From Roseburia hominis (GTDB taxonomy: Bacteria > Bacillota > Clostridia > Lachnospirales > Lachnospiraceae): 64,000 nt of DNA. The notes beneath the pieces were generated by a model, which had not been told where the DNA came from, did not search any database, and was given only the letters and a program-made list of their open reading frames with translations. This document shows, one piece after another, positions 33,756 to 43,062 of this stretch (the first letter of the stretch is position 1; each line of letters begins with the position of its first letter). The stretch covers positions 2,480,001 to 2,544,000 of the forward strand of contig CP159990.1 in assembly GCA_040702975.1 (NCBI GenBank), given 5' to 3'. A program made the position numbers and the translations under genes.

Positions 33756-34601
33756 ATGAATTTTCAATGGTATCCTGGTCATATGACGAAAGCACGCCGC
33801 ATGATGCAGGAGAATATAAAATTAATCGATCTAATGATCGAACTGGTAGATGCCAGGATTCCGCAAAGCAGCCGGAACCCCGACATCGATGAGTTGGGGA
33901 AGAACAAAGCACGACTGATCCTCCTGAACAAGTCAGACCTGGCCGACGACAGATGTACTGAGGAATGGATGCAGTATTTTAAAGGAAAGAATTATCACGT
34001 TGTAAAGGTGAACTCCCGCAGCGGTGCGGGAATCAAATCAATCCAGGGCGTGATTCAGGAGGCTTGTAAGGAAAAGCTAGAGCGCGACCGGAAACGGGGA
34101 ATCCTAAACCGCCCGGTACGTGCCATGGTGGTGGGAATCCCCAATGTAGGGAAGTCCACCTTTATCAATTCACTTGCCGGAAAAGCGTGTGCCAAGACAG
34201 GTAACAAACCGGGCGTCACCAAAGGAAAACAATGGATACGGCTCAATAAGAATGTGGAGCTTCTTGATACCCCCGGGATTCTCTGGCCCAAGTTCGAAGA
34301 CCAGGAGGTGGGACTTCGTCTGGCTCTGATTGGCGCCATTAAAGATGATATCATGAACCTGGAAGAATTAGCTTTAGAACTTATTACATTTTTAAAAGCT
34401 GCGTATCCGGGAGTTCTTGCCTCCAAATATAACATCCAGGAAGCAGAAGATCCCTACGCCTGTCTCCTGGCTATTACTGAAAGCCGTAAATGCCTTGGAA
34501 GCGGCGGCGTACCGGATACCGGAAAGGCGGCGTCCCTTCTCATGGACGATTTCCGCGGCGGGAAAATAGGCAGGATCACACTGGAATTTGTAAAGGAGTA
34601 G
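33756..34601 (+). CDS. rbgA: Ribosome biogenesis GTPase RbgA (YlqF)
   Basis: This 281-residue circularly permuted GTPase is needed late in 50S assembly. The motif order is permuted as expected: G4 NKSD (58-61), then G1 GIPNVGKST (127-135), then G3 DTPG (171-174). It begins with the conserved NFQWYPGHMTKARR. The frame opens far upstream but GAGGAG lies before the ATG at 33756. It sits between two signal peptidase genes. Confidence 0.96.
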   Translation: MNFQWYPGHMTKARRMMQENIKLIDLMIELVDARIPQSSRNPDIDELGKNKARLILLNKSDLADDRCTEEWMQYFKGKNYHVVKVNSRSGAGIKSIQGVIQEACKEKLERDRKRGILNRPVRAMVVGIPNVGKSTFINSLAGKACAKTGNKPGVTKGKQWIRLNKNVELLDTPGILWPKFEDQEVGLRLALIGAIKDDIMNLEELALELITFLKAAYPGVLASKYNIQEAEDPYACLLAITESRKCLGSGGVPDTGKAASLLMDDFRGGKIGRITLEFVKE

Positions 34602-34607
34602 AAAGTG

Positions 34608-35204
34608 ATGGCAACAAAGGCAGCAAAACAGGAACAGACAGAAGAGAAACGAGAGCCGAAAAAGGAGCAGAATGTGTTGGTAGAACTTGGCGGGTGGGCC
34701 ATTTATTTCCTGATCGTCATTGGCATGACCTGGCTGATCATCACTTTTGTAGGGCAGCGAACGAAGGTGGACGGTCATTCGATGGAGCCTACCCTTCAGG
34801 ACGGCGACAACCTGATCGTGGACAAGATTTCCTATCGTCTGCGCGCCCCGCGGCGGTACGAGATCATTGTTTTCCCCTATCAGCATGCGGAAAATGTATA
34901 CTATATCAAACGAATCATCGGAATGCCCGGCGAGACGATTCAGATTATCGACGGAAGCGTCTACATAGACGGTGAACTTCTGGCCGATGAAATCTATGGG
35001 GCGGAACCGATTAAAAATGCCATGACAGCGGCTGAGCCTATTACTCTGGGAGAAGATGAATATTTTGTTATGGGTGATAACCGAAATCACAGTTCGGACA
35101 GCCGGGATCCCAGCGTCGGGGTGCTGCATCGGGACCAGCTGATCGGAAGAGCATGGGTCAGGATTTATCCATTTAACAAAATCGGAATGATCCAGCATAA
35201 GTAA
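34608..35204 (+). CDS. lepB: Signal peptidase I (second of two)
   Basis: This is a 198-residue signal peptidase I with a Lys/Glu-rich N-terminus, one anchor (about 28-48), nucleophile Ser58 in GHSMEP, Lys101 in YIKRIIGMPGE, and GDNRNHSSDSR. It differs from the first copy in the N-terminal charge and the substrate-binding insert, so substrate preference may differ. AAGGAG of the ribosome site overlaps the rbgA stop; an in-frame GTG one codon earlier is less likely than the ATG at 34608. Confidence 0.92.
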   Translation: MATKAAKQEQTEEKREPKKEQNVLVELGGWAIYFLIVIGMTWLIITFVGQRTKVDGHSMEPTLQDGDNLIVDKISYRLRAPRRYEIIVFPYQHAENVYYIKRIIGMPGETIQIIDGSVYIDGELLADEIYGAEPIKNAMTAAEPITLGEDEYFVMGDNRNHSSDSRDPSVGVLHRDQLIGRAWVRIYPFNKIGMIQHK

Positions 35205-35244
35205 ACGTAGAATTTGTAAGGATAGGATAAGAAGGATAAGACAC

Positions 35245-36006
35245 ATGACAGCAAAAAAAAATATCCGCCAGATAGAGGAGGAACTGAAAAACGCCGGTTC
35301 CAAACAGGCAGAGCTTCTTGCTCTTTATGAGACAGATGAGCGAAGCGGCGTACAGAAACTGATTGCAAAATATCGCCGCGCGGAAGAAAAATTACAGGCA
35401 GAACTGACGCGGCTTAAGCAAATGTGGAACTATGAGCACAAATATCCCGACGCCGCCTATATCTGCGGGATTGACGAGGCCGGAAGAGGCCCTCTGGCCG
35501 GACCGGTTGTGGCAGGCGCAGTGATTCTTCCCAGAGACTGCGAGATTCTCTATTTGAATGATTCAAAACAGCTTTCGGCAAAGCAGCGGGATGCCCTCTA
35601 CGATGAGATCATGGAGAAGGCGCTCTACGTAGGCGTCGGCATGGCAGGGCCTGGCCGGATTGATGAGATCAACATCCTGCAGGCTACCTACGAGGCTATG
35701 AGGGCAGCGATCCAGAACCTGGGCGTGCGCCCGGATATCTTACTCAATGACGCTGTGACCATACCGGGAGTCGATATCCCCCAGGAGGCCATCATCAAAG
35801 GCGACGCTAAAAGCGTCTCCATTGCGGCGGCAAGCATCATTGCCAAGGTGACCAGGGACCGCCTTATGATCGAATACGACAAGGTTCTTCCACAGTACGG
35901 TTTTGCCGGTCATAAGGGCTATGGCTCAGCAAAACACATTGAAGCGATCCGTGAATTTGGACCCACGCCGATTCACCGGAAAACATTTATCACTCACTTT
36001 ATCTAA
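35245..36006 (+). CDS. rnhB: Ribonuclease HII
   Basis: This 253-residue RNase HII cleaves RNA in RNA-DNA hybrids. The catalytic DEAGRG motif (about 75-80) is present, with the later Asp in YLNDSKQLS and the Asp in KGDAKSVSIAAASIIAKVTRD. An N-terminal extension of about 65 residues is a charged helical hairpin found in many Firmicutes RnhB proteins. It follows lepB and is followed at 15 nt by a YraN gene, a usual neighbourhood. Confidence 0.96.
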   Translation: MTAKKNIRQIEEELKNAGSKQAELLALYETDERSGVQKLIAKYRRAEEKLQAELTRLKQMWNYEHKYPDAAYICGIDEAGRGPLAGPVVAGAVILPRDCEILYLNDSKQLSAKQRDALYDEIMEKALYVGVGMAGPGRIDEINILQATYEAMRAAIQNLGVRPDILLNDAVTIPGVDIPQEAIIKGDAKSVSIAAASIIAKVTRDRLMIEYDKVLPQYGFAGHKGYGSAKHIEAIREFGPTPIHRKTFITHFI

Positions 36007-36021
36007 AGAAAGGACGATTCT

Positions 36022-36384
36022 ATGGCAGGAAACCGCAGGGCAGCCGGGACACACTACGAACAGCTTGCCGGAGAATTTTTGGAAAAACAGGGCTATCGGA
36101 TTCTTGCATATAACTATCGATGCCGCTACGCTGAGATTGATATTGTGGCCATGGAAGGGGAAACTCTGGTCTTCTGCGAGGTCAAATATCGCAAAGGCGA
36201 TGAGAGCGGACATGCGCTGGAGGCTGTTGACTCAAAAAAGCAGCGTAGATTATGGTACGCAGCGCTAAACTATCTGTCCGCAAAACAGCTCACCGACATT
36301 CCCTGCCGTTTTGACGTACTTGGCATTACAGGAACAACATTTACCCTTGTAAAAGATGCATTTCAATACACAGGAGGTTCATAA
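36022..36384 (+). CDS. YraN family (UPF0102) protein
   Basis: This is a 120-residue UPF0102 protein with a nuclease-like (restriction-endonuclease superfamily) fold. The conserved segments G..YEQLAGEFLEKQGYRIL, EIDIVA and FCEVKYRKG keep the Asp-Glu-Lys pattern of the PD-(D/E)xK fold. Function is unproven; a role in DNA processing has been proposed from its neighbourhood with rnhB. The stop overlaps the next start by 1 nt. Confidence 0.92.
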   Translation: MAGNRRAAGTHYEQLAGEFLEKQGYRILAYNYRCRYAEIDIVAMEGETLVFCEVKYRKGDESGHALEAVDSKKQRRLWYAALNYLSAKQLTDIPCRFDVLGITGTTFTLVKDAFQYTGGS

Positions 36385-37259
36385 TGAATCATAGATTACA
36401 ATATAAGGGGGAGACAAAGGTCTATCAGGAAGTAGGTTTTGACTCTGCAAATGACCCCGTCCCCTTTTTGAAATTTCCACTTTTGGAGAAAACAGGCGTT
36501 GTAAATCACGGGATTTCCACACGTCTGGGAGGAGTCAGCACGGGATATCTATCCTCCATGAACCTAAGCTACACACGGGGCGACGATCCTGAAAACGTTC
36601 TGGAGAATTATAGGCGTATGGCGGATGCTATTGGCGTTAAGGTGGAGCAGATGGTCGCCACGCACCAGACCCACACCACGAATGTACGGCTCGTTACGCG
36701 CGAGGATGCCGGCAAAGGCGTCATACGCGAAAAAGATTATACGGATGTGGACGGACTTATGACCAACGTGCCAGGGATCTGTCTGGTAACCTTCTACGCA
36801 GACTGCGTTCCTTTGTTCTTTGTGGACCCCGTCCGGCGTGTGATCGCTTCCAGCCACTCCGGCTGGCGGGGAACTGTAGGGAAAATGGGGCGTGTCACCA
36901 TCGAGAAGATGAGGGAGACATACGGTTGTTGCCCTGAAGATATCTATGCTGCGATCGGACCATCAATCTGTCAGGACTGTTATGAGGTCAGTGAGGATGT
37001 GATCGATCAGTTCAAACAAGCATTTCCAAAGGAAGTGTGGTCGCGCCTGTTTTATTCCAAGGAGAACGGAAAGTATCAGCTAGACCTCTGGAAGGCAAAC
37101 GAACAGGTTCTTCTGGACGCCGGAATCCTCCCCACACATCTGACCGTAAATAATGTATGCACCTGCTGTAATCCTGATCTCTTGTTCTCCCACAGAGCTT
37201 CTCAGGGAAAACGAGGAAATCTGGCGGCCTTTCTGGCACTAAAGGAGGAGAACGAATGA
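36384..37259 (+). CDS. pgeF: PgeF-like multicopper-oxidase-fold protein
   Basis: This is a 291-residue member of the PgeF/YfiH (DUF152) family, whose best-studied member corrects wrong peptidoglycan peptides; related proteins show polyphenol oxidase or purine nucleoside phosphorylase-like activity. The metal-binding triad is visible: ATHQTHTTNV (first His), YADCVPLFFV (Cys) and SSHSGWRGT (second His). The stop overlaps the mscS start by 4 nt. Exact substrate unresolved. Confidence 0.92.
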   Translation: MNHRLQYKGETKVYQEVGFDSANDPVPFLKFPLLEKTGVVNHGISTRLGGVSTGYLSSMNLSYTRGDDPENVLENYRRMADAIGVKVEQMVATHQTHTTNVRLVTREDAGKGVIREKDYTDVDGLMTNVPGICLVTFYADCVPLFFVDPVRRVIASSHSGWRGTVGKMGRVTIEKMRETYGCCPEDIYAAIGPSICQDCYEVSEDVIDQFKQAFPKEVWSRLFYSKENGKYQLDLWKANEQVLLDAGILPTHLTVNNVCTCCNPDLLFSHRASQGKRGNLAAFLALKEENE

Positions 37260-38191
37260 TCTTAGAAAATTTACATTGCGCCATCGGCATAGCTGCGGCA
37301 GATCTCGTGGAGGAGACACTGCAGGAAAGTGTGCAGGAGACGGTCTCTACGGTAGATGAATTGAGTAAATATTTCCGCGAAAAACTTCCCGGCATCCTGA
37401 ATTTCAGCATCAAAGTGCTATTGGCCCTTTTCCTTTTCTGGCTGGGACATAAACTGATCAACTGGATTCGCAAATTAATCCGAGCTTCAATGGAAAGGGC
37501 CGGATCGGACACCGGTGTCAGACAGTTTGTAGATTCCTTTGCAAAGTTCGGACTTCATATCATCCTGCTCCTGATCATCGGGAACTGGGTGGGAGTAGAA
37601 TCCACCTCCGTGGCCGCCCTTGTAGCCTCAGCCGGCGTTGGCGTCAGTCTTGCCCTGCAGGGAAGCTTGTCGAACCTGGCAGGCGGAATGTTGATCCTGA
37701 CCCTGAAGCCCTTTGTCGTGGGAGACTACATTATTGAAGATACGCATAAAAACGAAGGCACCGTAAAAGAGATTCAGATTTTCTACACAAAACTTGCCAC
37801 CGTGGATAACCGTACCATCGTGATTCCCAACGGAATACTGGCAAACAGCAGCCTCACCAATGTGACGGATAAAGATTTCCGCCAGTTGGATTTGCGGGTA
37901 GGCATTTCCTACGAATCGGATCTCAGACTTGCCAAGGATATCCTGCGCGATATTCTGAAAAACGATCCCTGCGTTGAAAAGGAAATGGATCATAACGTTT
38001 TCGTAGACAGCCTGGCAGAAAGCTGCGTAAGCCTCGGAGTGAGGGCATGGGTAAAGACGGGAGACTACTGGCCGACACGCTGGCGCATGCTGGAAGAGAT
38101 CAAACTGATCTTTGACGAGAAAGGTATCGTAATCCCGTATAACCAAATGACCGTCCACGTAAAACAGGAGGCTTTGAGCGAAATGCAGTAG
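37256..38191 (+). CDS. Small-conductance mechanosensitive channel, MscS family
   Basis: This is a 311-residue MscS-family channel. The N-terminal part is amphipathic, helices lie near 41-62, 84-104 and 110-135, and a Gly/Ala-rich pore helix contains ASAGVGVSLALQGSLSNLAGG. The soluble vestibule begins KPFVVGDYI. It opens under membrane tension to release solutes. Start by ATGA overlap with pgeF, implying translational coupling. Confidence 0.93.
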   Translation: MILENLHCAIGIAAADLVEETLQESVQETVSTVDELSKYFREKLPGILNFSIKVLLALFLFWLGHKLINWIRKLIRASMERAGSDTGVRQFVDSFAKFGLHIILLLIIGNWVGVESTSVAALVASAGVGVSLALQGSLSNLAGGMLILTLKPFVVGDYIIEDTHKNEGTVKEIQIFYTKLATVDNRTIVIPNGILANSSLTNVTDKDFRQLDLRVGISYESDLRLAKDILRDILKNDPCVEKEMDHNVFVDSLAESCVSLGVRAWVKTGDYWPTRWRMLEEIKLIFDEKGIVIPYNQMTVHVKQEALSEMQ

Positions 38192-38267
38192 CTTCACTAA
38201 AGAGACAAGTCTCAGACATACACTGCAGTTATATTTTGGCGCCCTGCACACAGAAAAAGGAGCACAA

Positions 38268-38708
38268 ATGGAACACACGAAGTATTATGTTGTAAAAAAG
38301 AAAGCCCTTCCGGAGGTACTTCTCAAGGTGGTGGAGACGAAACGCCTGCTCGCCTCCAACCGGGGCATGAGTATCCAGGAGGCAACAGAGCTCACCGGGA
38401 TCAGCCGAAGCTCCTTCTATAAATACAAAGAAGATATTTTTCCCTTCCACGAGAACGAAAAGGGTCAGACAGTGACCATGGTGATCCTGCTGGATGATAC
38501 CCCGGGAGTCATGGCAGAGCTTTTGAAGAAAATCTCAGAATATAAGGCGAATATCCTGACGATCCACCAGAGTATCCCACTAAATGGAGTGGCCACCCTG
38601 ACCATCAGTGTGGAGGTCTTAGCGGCAACGGGGAACATGTCCCAACTGGTGGAGGATCTGGAAAAAAACCTGGGTGTCCATACACTTGAAATCGTCGGAA
38701 GAGAATAA
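38268..38708 (+). CDS. ACT-domain protein (PheB-like)
   Basis: This 146-residue protein has an N-terminal helix-turn-helix-like part (LLASNRGMSIQEATELTGIS, about 30-49) and a C-terminal ACT domain (about 70-146). It resembles the UPF0735/PheB family found next to chorismate or homoserine genes. An amino-acid-responsive regulator role is plausible; ligand unknown. It is followed by a terminator. Confidence 0.85.
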   Translation: MEHTKYYVVKKKALPEVLLKVVETKRLLASNRGMSIQEATELTGISRSSFYKYKEDIFPFHENEKGQTVTMVILLDDTPGVMAELLKKISEYKANILTIHQSIPLNGVATLTISVEVLAATGNMSQLVEDLEKNLGVHTLEIVGRE

Positions 38709-38739
38709 ATTTGTTAAAATTGCACATAGGCATTTGTTA

Positions 38740-38769
38740 AAAACAGACAGAAATCCCTGTCTGTTTTTA
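38740..38769 (+). terminator. Intrinsic terminator after the ACT gene
   Basis: AAAACAGACAG (38740-38750) and CTGTCTGTTTT (38757-38767) are exact complements with a 6-nt loop and T tail. Confidence 0.9.
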
Positions 38770-38869
38770 TACGTTTTGCTTAAAAATGCTTTTTACAGAA
38801 AGACATTTGTATGTGTGCGTAGTACAAAAACATTTGCATGTAGAATGTTCGTCTATCACGGAAAAAGGA

Positions 38870-38898
38870 TTGAAAAAATCCCCTCCTGTTCGTATAAT
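38870..38898 (+). promoter_or_regulatory. Predicted sigma-A promoter of tdh-kbl
   Basis: TTGAAA (38870-38875) and TATAAT (38893-38898) are separated by 17 nt, 51 nt before tdh. Confidence 0.8.
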
Positions 38899-38949
38899 AA
38901 AGATAAGAAAAGCAGTGTAACACTGGCGGAAAGTGGGAGGTAAAATAAG

Positions 38950-40002
38950 ATGAACGACAATATGATGTGGGCGCTTGTCAAGGAAAAAGCAGCGCCCGGA
39001 CTCTGGATGAAGCGTGTACCGATTCCGGAAGTCGGACCGAATGATGTCAAAATCAAAATTCACAAAAATGCAATCTGCGGAACAGACGTGCATATTTACC
39101 AGTGGAATGATTGGGCACAGCACACCATTCCGATCGGTCTGACTGCCGGCCACGAATACGTGGGAGAAGTCGTAGAAGTCGGCACGGGCGTACAGGGATT
39201 CAAACCTGGTGATCTGGTATCCGGCGAAGGACATATCACCTGCGGGAAATGCCGAAACTGTCTGGAAGGACACAAAGAGAACTGTAAAGACGCCAAGGGC
39301 GTCGGCGTGAACCGAAACGGTGCATTTGCCGAATATCTGGTGATTCCGTCCTCCAACGTATGGCCCTGTAATCCGTCCATTCCGGAAGAACTCTATGCGA
39401 TTTTTGATCCATTTGGAAACGCGACACATACCGCGCTTTCCTATGATATGCTGGGAGAAGACGTGCTGATCACCGGCGCCGGCCCGATTGGGATCATGGC
39501 GGCGGCTATCGCAAAATTCTCCGGTGCGAGACATGTGGTCATTACCGATATGAACACCTATCGTCTGGATTTGGCAAAGAAGTTGGGAGCGACCAGAACC
39601 GTAGATTTAAGAGAAGAGAAGCTGGAAGATGTCATGAAGGACATCGGAATGACGGAAGGCTTCGATATCGGGCTTGAGATGTCAGGCAGCCAGCCGGGTC
39701 TCTCCGATATGATACACAACATGAAACATGGCGGCAAGATCGCGCTTCTCGGTCTGCAGAGACGCGACGCGCAGGTCGATCTTGAGACGGTGATCTTCAA
39801 CGGATTGAATATCCGGGGCATTTACGGCAGAAAGGTATGGGATACCTGGTATAAGATGTCTACCATGATACAGGCAGGACTTGATATTTCCCCGATCATC
39901 ACACATCATTTTGATATCCGGGACTACGAAAAAGGGTTCGAGGCAATGATTTCCGGACAATCCGGAAAAGTTATTCTGGACTGGGCGCATATCAACGATT
40001 AA
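38950..40002 (+). CDS. tdh: L-threonine 3-dehydrogenase
   Basis: This 350-residue zinc-dependent medium-chain dehydrogenase oxidises L-threonine to 2-amino-3-ketobutyrate with NAD. The catalytic zinc site is in [13 protein letters not shown] with a following GHEYVGEV, the structural zinc in [15 protein letters not shown], and the cofactor motif is [11 protein letters not shown]. The pairing with kbl 16 nt downstream fixes the pathway: threonine to glycine plus acetyl-CoA. Confidence 0.96.
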   Translation: MNDNMMWALVKEKAAPGLWMKRVPIPEVGPNDVKIKIHKNAICGTDVHIYQWNDWAQHTIPIGLTAGHEYVGEVVEVGTGVQGFKPGDLVSGEGHITCGKCRNCLEGHKENCKDAKGVGVNRNGAFAEYLVIPSSNVWPCNPSIPEELYAIFDPFGNATHTALSYDMLGEDVLITGAGPIGIMAAAIAKFSGARHVVITDMNTYRLDLAKKLGATRTVDLREEKLEDVMKDIGMTEGFDIGLEMSGSQPGLSDMIHNMKHGGKIALLGLQRRDAQVDLETVIFNGLNIRGIYGRKVWDTWYKMSTMIQAGLDISPIITHHFDIRDYEKGFEAMISGQSGKVILDWAHIND

Positions 40003-40018
40003 GAAGGAGTGAAAGAAC

Positions 40019-41215
40019 ATGGCACGTAAAGACGATATTTTAAGCATTTATACAAAAGAAGTAGAAGATATTAAACAGGCAGGACTGTTCAAGGGAGAAG
40101 CGCCTTTTGTCTCTCCGCAGGGAGCAAAGGTGATCATGGAAGACGGCAGAGAATTGCTCTGTATGTGCGCGAACAACTACCTGGGACTTGGCGATAATCC
40201 GAGACTGATCGAGGCAGCAAAAAAGACCTATGATGAGAAAGGCTATGGCGTTGCATCTGTACGTTTCATCTGCGGAACACAGGATATTCATAAGCAGCTG
40301 GAGCAGAAGATCTCCAGCTTTCTCGGAACTGATGACACGATCCTGTATTCCTCATGCTTCGATGCAAACGGCGGTCTGTTCGAGACCATTTTGACCGATC
40401 AGGATGCGGTAATCAGTGACGAACTGAATCACGCCTCCATCATCGATGGCGTCCGCCTCTGCAAAGCAAAACGATATCGCTATAAGAATAATAACATGGA
40501 AGATCTGGAAGCACAGTTAAAAGCTGCCGATGAGGCCGGAGCAAGAATCAAGCTGATTGCAACAGACGGCGTTTTCTCCATGGATGGGATTATCTGCAAC
40601 CTAAAAGGAGTCTGCGACCTTGCAGACCAGTATCACGCACTCGTTATGGTAGATGACAGCCATGCGGTCGGCTTTGTAGGAGCGCATGGACGTGGAACTG
40701 CAGAGTACTGCGGCGTGGAAGGACGTGTCGATATCATCACGGGAACTCTCGGCAAAGCCCTGGGCGGAGCTTCCGGCGGATATACTTCCGGAAGAAAAGA
40801 GATCATCGATCTGCTCCGTCAGAGAAGCCGTCCGTACCTGTTCTCCAACTCCCTGGCCCCGGCTATCGCAGGTGCCAGCATCGAGATGTTCAATATGCTC
40901 GAAGAGAGCACCGCGCTTCGCGACCATCTGGAGGAAGTGACCGCATATTATCGTCAGAAGCTGGTGGAGAATGGTTTTGATATCATTCCGGGAACCCACC
41001 CCTGCGTACCGGTGATGCTTTACGATGAGCGTCTTGCTGGAGAGTACGCGAAGAAAATGATGGAAAAAGGTGTTTATGTCGTTGCCTTTTCTTATCCGGT
41101 CGTTCCGAAGGGAAAAGCAAGAATCCGTACACAGGTATGTGCAAGCCACACCAAGGAAGATATCGATTTCATCGTAAAATGCTTTATTGAGACACGGGAA
41201 GAGATTGGACGTTAG
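40019..41215 (+). CDS. kbl: Glycine C-acetyltransferase (2-amino-3-ketobutyrate CoA ligase)
   Basis: This is a 398-residue PLP enzyme of the alpha-oxoamine synthase family. It cleaves 2-amino-3-ketobutyrate with CoA to glycine and acetyl-CoA. PLP-binding lysine is in [14 protein letters not shown] (about 241-254); [15 protein letters not shown] and the C-terminal [14 protein letters not shown] match the family. It is the second gene of a tdh-kbl operon and is closed by a hairpin terminator. Confidence 0.96.
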   Translation: MARKDDILSIYTKEVEDIKQAGLFKGEAPFVSPQGAKVIMEDGRELLCMCANNYLGLGDNPRLIEAAKKTYDEKGYGVASVRFICGTQDIHKQLEQKISSFLGTDDTILYSSCFDANGGLFETILTDQDAVISDELNHASIIDGVRLCKAKRYRYKNNNMEDLEAQLKAADEAGARIKLIATDGVFSMDGIICNLKGVCDLADQYHALVMVDDSHAVGFVGAHGRGTAEYCGVEGRVDIITGTLGKALGGASGGYTSGRKEIIDLLRQRSRPYLFSNSLAPAIAGASIEMFNMLEESTALRDHLEEVTAYYRQKLVENGFDIIPGTHPCVPVMLYDERLAGEYAKKMMEKGVYVVAFSYPVVPKGKARIRTQVCASHTKEDIDFIVKCFIETREEIGR

Positions 41216-41238
41216 TCCTCGTCAAAGATAAGCCCTCC

Positions 41239-41290
41239 GGAAAGGTCCGGTGCATATCTGTTTTGGGTATGTACCGGGCCTTCCATTTTT
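41239..41290 (+). terminator. Intrinsic terminator of tdh-kbl
   Basis: GGAAAGGTCCGGTGCATA pairs, with one bulge or mismatch pair, with TATGTACCGGGCCTTCC, followed by ATTTTT. The stem is about 17 bp. Confidence 0.85.
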
Positions 41291-41333
41291 ATTTATGTAT
41301 TTCAAAAGAAACACGAACCTGGGTAAAGCGGGA

Positions 41334-41362
41334 TTGACAAATATATCACAAAAAAGTATAAT
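41334..41362 (+). promoter_or_regulatory. Consensus sigma-A promoter of rsmD-coaD
   Basis: TTGACA (41334-41339) and TATAAT (41357-41362), both perfect, are separated by 17 nt, 28 nt before the rsmD start. Confidence 0.9.
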
Positions 41363-41390
41363 CAAACAAAAGTCAGGGGGGAAAAACCAG

Positions 41391-41954
41391 ATGAGAGTAA
41401 TTGCAGGAAAAGCCAGGAGACTTCAGCTTAAGACCATAGAAGGGATGGATACCCGTCCCACCACAGACCGCATAAAAGAGACACTGTTCAACATGATCGC
41501 GCATGGACTTGCAGATGCCTCATTTCTGGATCTGTTTGCCGGAAGCGGCGCCATCGGAATTGAGGCGCTCAGCCGGGGAGCCGGGAGCGCTGTCTTTGTG
41601 GAGAAGAATCCCCGCGCGGCAAACTGCATACGCGAGAACCTGAAATTTACCCGACTGGAGGAGAATGCCGAGGTCCTGGTGACGGACGTTCTGACCGCCA
41701 TCGCCTCCCTGGAGGGACGGCGAACGTTCGACTATATTTTTATGGACCCTCCGTATGACCACCTTCTGGAAAAGCAGGTACTTGCGGCTCTTGCATCTTC
41801 CTCTCTGTTAGCCAAAGACGCCCTGATCATCGTGGAAGCCTCTCTTGAGACGGATTTTTCCTATCTGGAAGAGATGGGCTACTCCCTGATCAAATGCAAA
41901 GAATACAAAACAAATGCTCATATATTTGCAGAACGAAAGGAACAAGAATCATGA
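41391..41954 (+). CDS. rsmD: 16S rRNA (guanine966-N2)-methyltransferase RsmD
   Basis: This is a 187-residue RsmD-family methyltransferase. It has [13 protein letters not shown] at the N-terminus, SAM-binding [20 protein letters not shown] (about 44-63) and the catalytic DPPYDH (about 120-125). It methylates G966 of 16S rRNA. The frame is open to 41250 but the promoter and an AGGGGGG-like site place the start at 41391. Stop overlaps coaD by 4 nt. Confidence 0.95.
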   Translation: MRVIAGKARRLQLKTIEGMDTRPTTDRIKETLFNMIAHGLADASFLDLFAGSGAIGIEALSRGAGSAVFVEKNPRAANCIRENLKFTRLEENAEVLVTDVLTAIASLEGRRTFDYIFMDPPYDHLLEKQVLAALASSSLLAKDALIIVEASLETDFSYLEEMGYSLIKCKEYKTNAHIFAERKEQES

Positions 41955-42430
41955 TAAAAGCAATTTACCCCGGAAGTTTTGACCCGGTTACATACGGTCA
42001 TCTGGATATCATCACCAGATCCAGTAAGATCGTCGACGAACTTGTCATCGGTGTATTGCGCAATAATGCAAAAATGCCGTTGTTTTCTGTTGAAGAACGT
42101 GTTAAAATGTTAGAGGAAGTGACGAAAGAACTACCCAACGTGAAAATCGTGCCGTTTGACGGACTGCTGGTCCAGTTTGCGAGGGAGATAGACGCGAGAC
42201 TGGTGATCCGCGGGCTGCGTGCAATTACCGACTTTGAATATGAACTACAGATGGCGCAGACCAACCACAAACTAGAGGCAGGCGTTGAGACTATGTTTTT
42301 GACCACCAATCTAAAATATTCTTACCTGAGTTCTACTATTGTCAAAGAAGTCGCGGCTTTTGGCGGAGACATTTCTCAATTTGTTCCCGAGGCTGTGGCA
42401 TGTAGAGTCAAAGAAAAAATGTCACGTTAA
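41951..42430 (+). CDS. coaD: Phosphopantetheine adenylyltransferase
   Basis: This 159-residue CoaD joins 4'-phosphopantetheine and ATP to dephospho-CoA, the fourth step of CoA synthesis. The nucleotidyltransferase motif [14 protein letters not shown] (T/HxGH at about 14-17) and the C-terminal YLSSTIVKE (ISSTxVRE-type) are intact. The upstream frame extends into rsmD; the ATG at 41951 starts the canonical IKAIYPGSF. It is translationally coupled to rsmD, the usual order. Confidence 0.97.
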   Translation: MIKAIYPGSFDPVTYGHLDIITRSSKIVDELVIGVLRNNAKMPLFSVEERVKMLEEVTKELPNVKIVPFDGLLVQFAREIDARLVIRGLRAITDFEYELQMAQTNHKLEAGVETMFLTTNLKYSYLSSTIVKEVAAFGGDISQFVPEAVACRVKEKMSR

Positions 42431-42457
42431 GATGTGGCAAGAAGGAGAGTGTAAATT

Positions 42458-43054
42458 ATGAGCAGCCGTATTGAGCAAATTATTGAAGAAATTGAAGAGT
42501 ACATCGACAGTTGTAAATTCCAGCCTCTGTCCACGACTAAGATCATCGTGAACAAGGACCAGATGGACGAACTGTTAAGAGAACTCCGCATGAAGACACC
42601 TGACGAGATCAAACGTTACCAGAAGATCATCGCGAACAAGGACGCCATTCTTGCCGACGCACAGGCAAAGGCAGAGAGTATGATTGCAGAAGCACAGGTT
42701 CACACCAACGAGCTTGTAAGCGAGCATGAGATCATGCAGCAGGCATATTCCCAGGCGAATGAGATCGTGATGGCTGCCACTGAGCAGGCACAGCAGATTC
42801 TGGATAACGCGACCAATGACGCCAACGATATCCGCATCGGCGCTATGCAGTATACGGATGATCTTATGGCGAATGCGGAGAACATCATCGGCCATACGCT
42901 GGATATGTACACGACCAAATACGACGGACTTTTGAATTCCCTTCAGGAATGCTATGATATGGTCCGCAATAACCGGGCAGAGCTGGAGATTCCGGATAAA
43001 TCTTCCCGTGGATTGGAAGCAGAATTCGGCGGGGATGCTTCCGAAATGGAATAA
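42458..43054 (+). CDS. Coiled-coil protein of Lachnospiraceae type
   Basis: This 198-residue soluble protein has a central long coiled coil (about 45-130) rich in Ala, Glu and Gln. The region resembles the stalk of ATP synthase subunit b or DivIVA-like proteins, which explains frequent annotation as 'ATPase'. No ATP-binding motif is present, so that label is rejected. The N-terminus begins SSRIEQIIEEIEEYIDSCK. It is next to coaD with a good AAGGAG site. Function unknown; a cell-division or scaffolding role is possible. Confidence 0.75.
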   Translation: MSSRIEQIIEEIEEYIDSCKFQPLSTTKIIVNKDQMDELLRELRMKTPDEIKRYQKIIANKDAILADAQAKAESMIAEAQVHTNELVSEHEIMQQAYSQANEIVMAATEQAQQILDNATNDANDIRIGAMQYTDDLMANAENIIGHTLDMYTTKYDGLLNSLQECYDMVRNNRAELEIPDKSSRGLEAEFGGDASEME

Positions 43055-43062
43055 GTACGATT

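Noticed and set aside
38674..38943. Plus-strand 89-codon frame between the ACT gene and tdh
   Set aside because: It runs through a clear terminator and the tdh promoter and has no ribosome site.
42458..43054. ATPase or ATP synthase subunit b
   Set aside because: The resemblance is only in the coiled coil; no nucleotide motif or membrane anchor is present.
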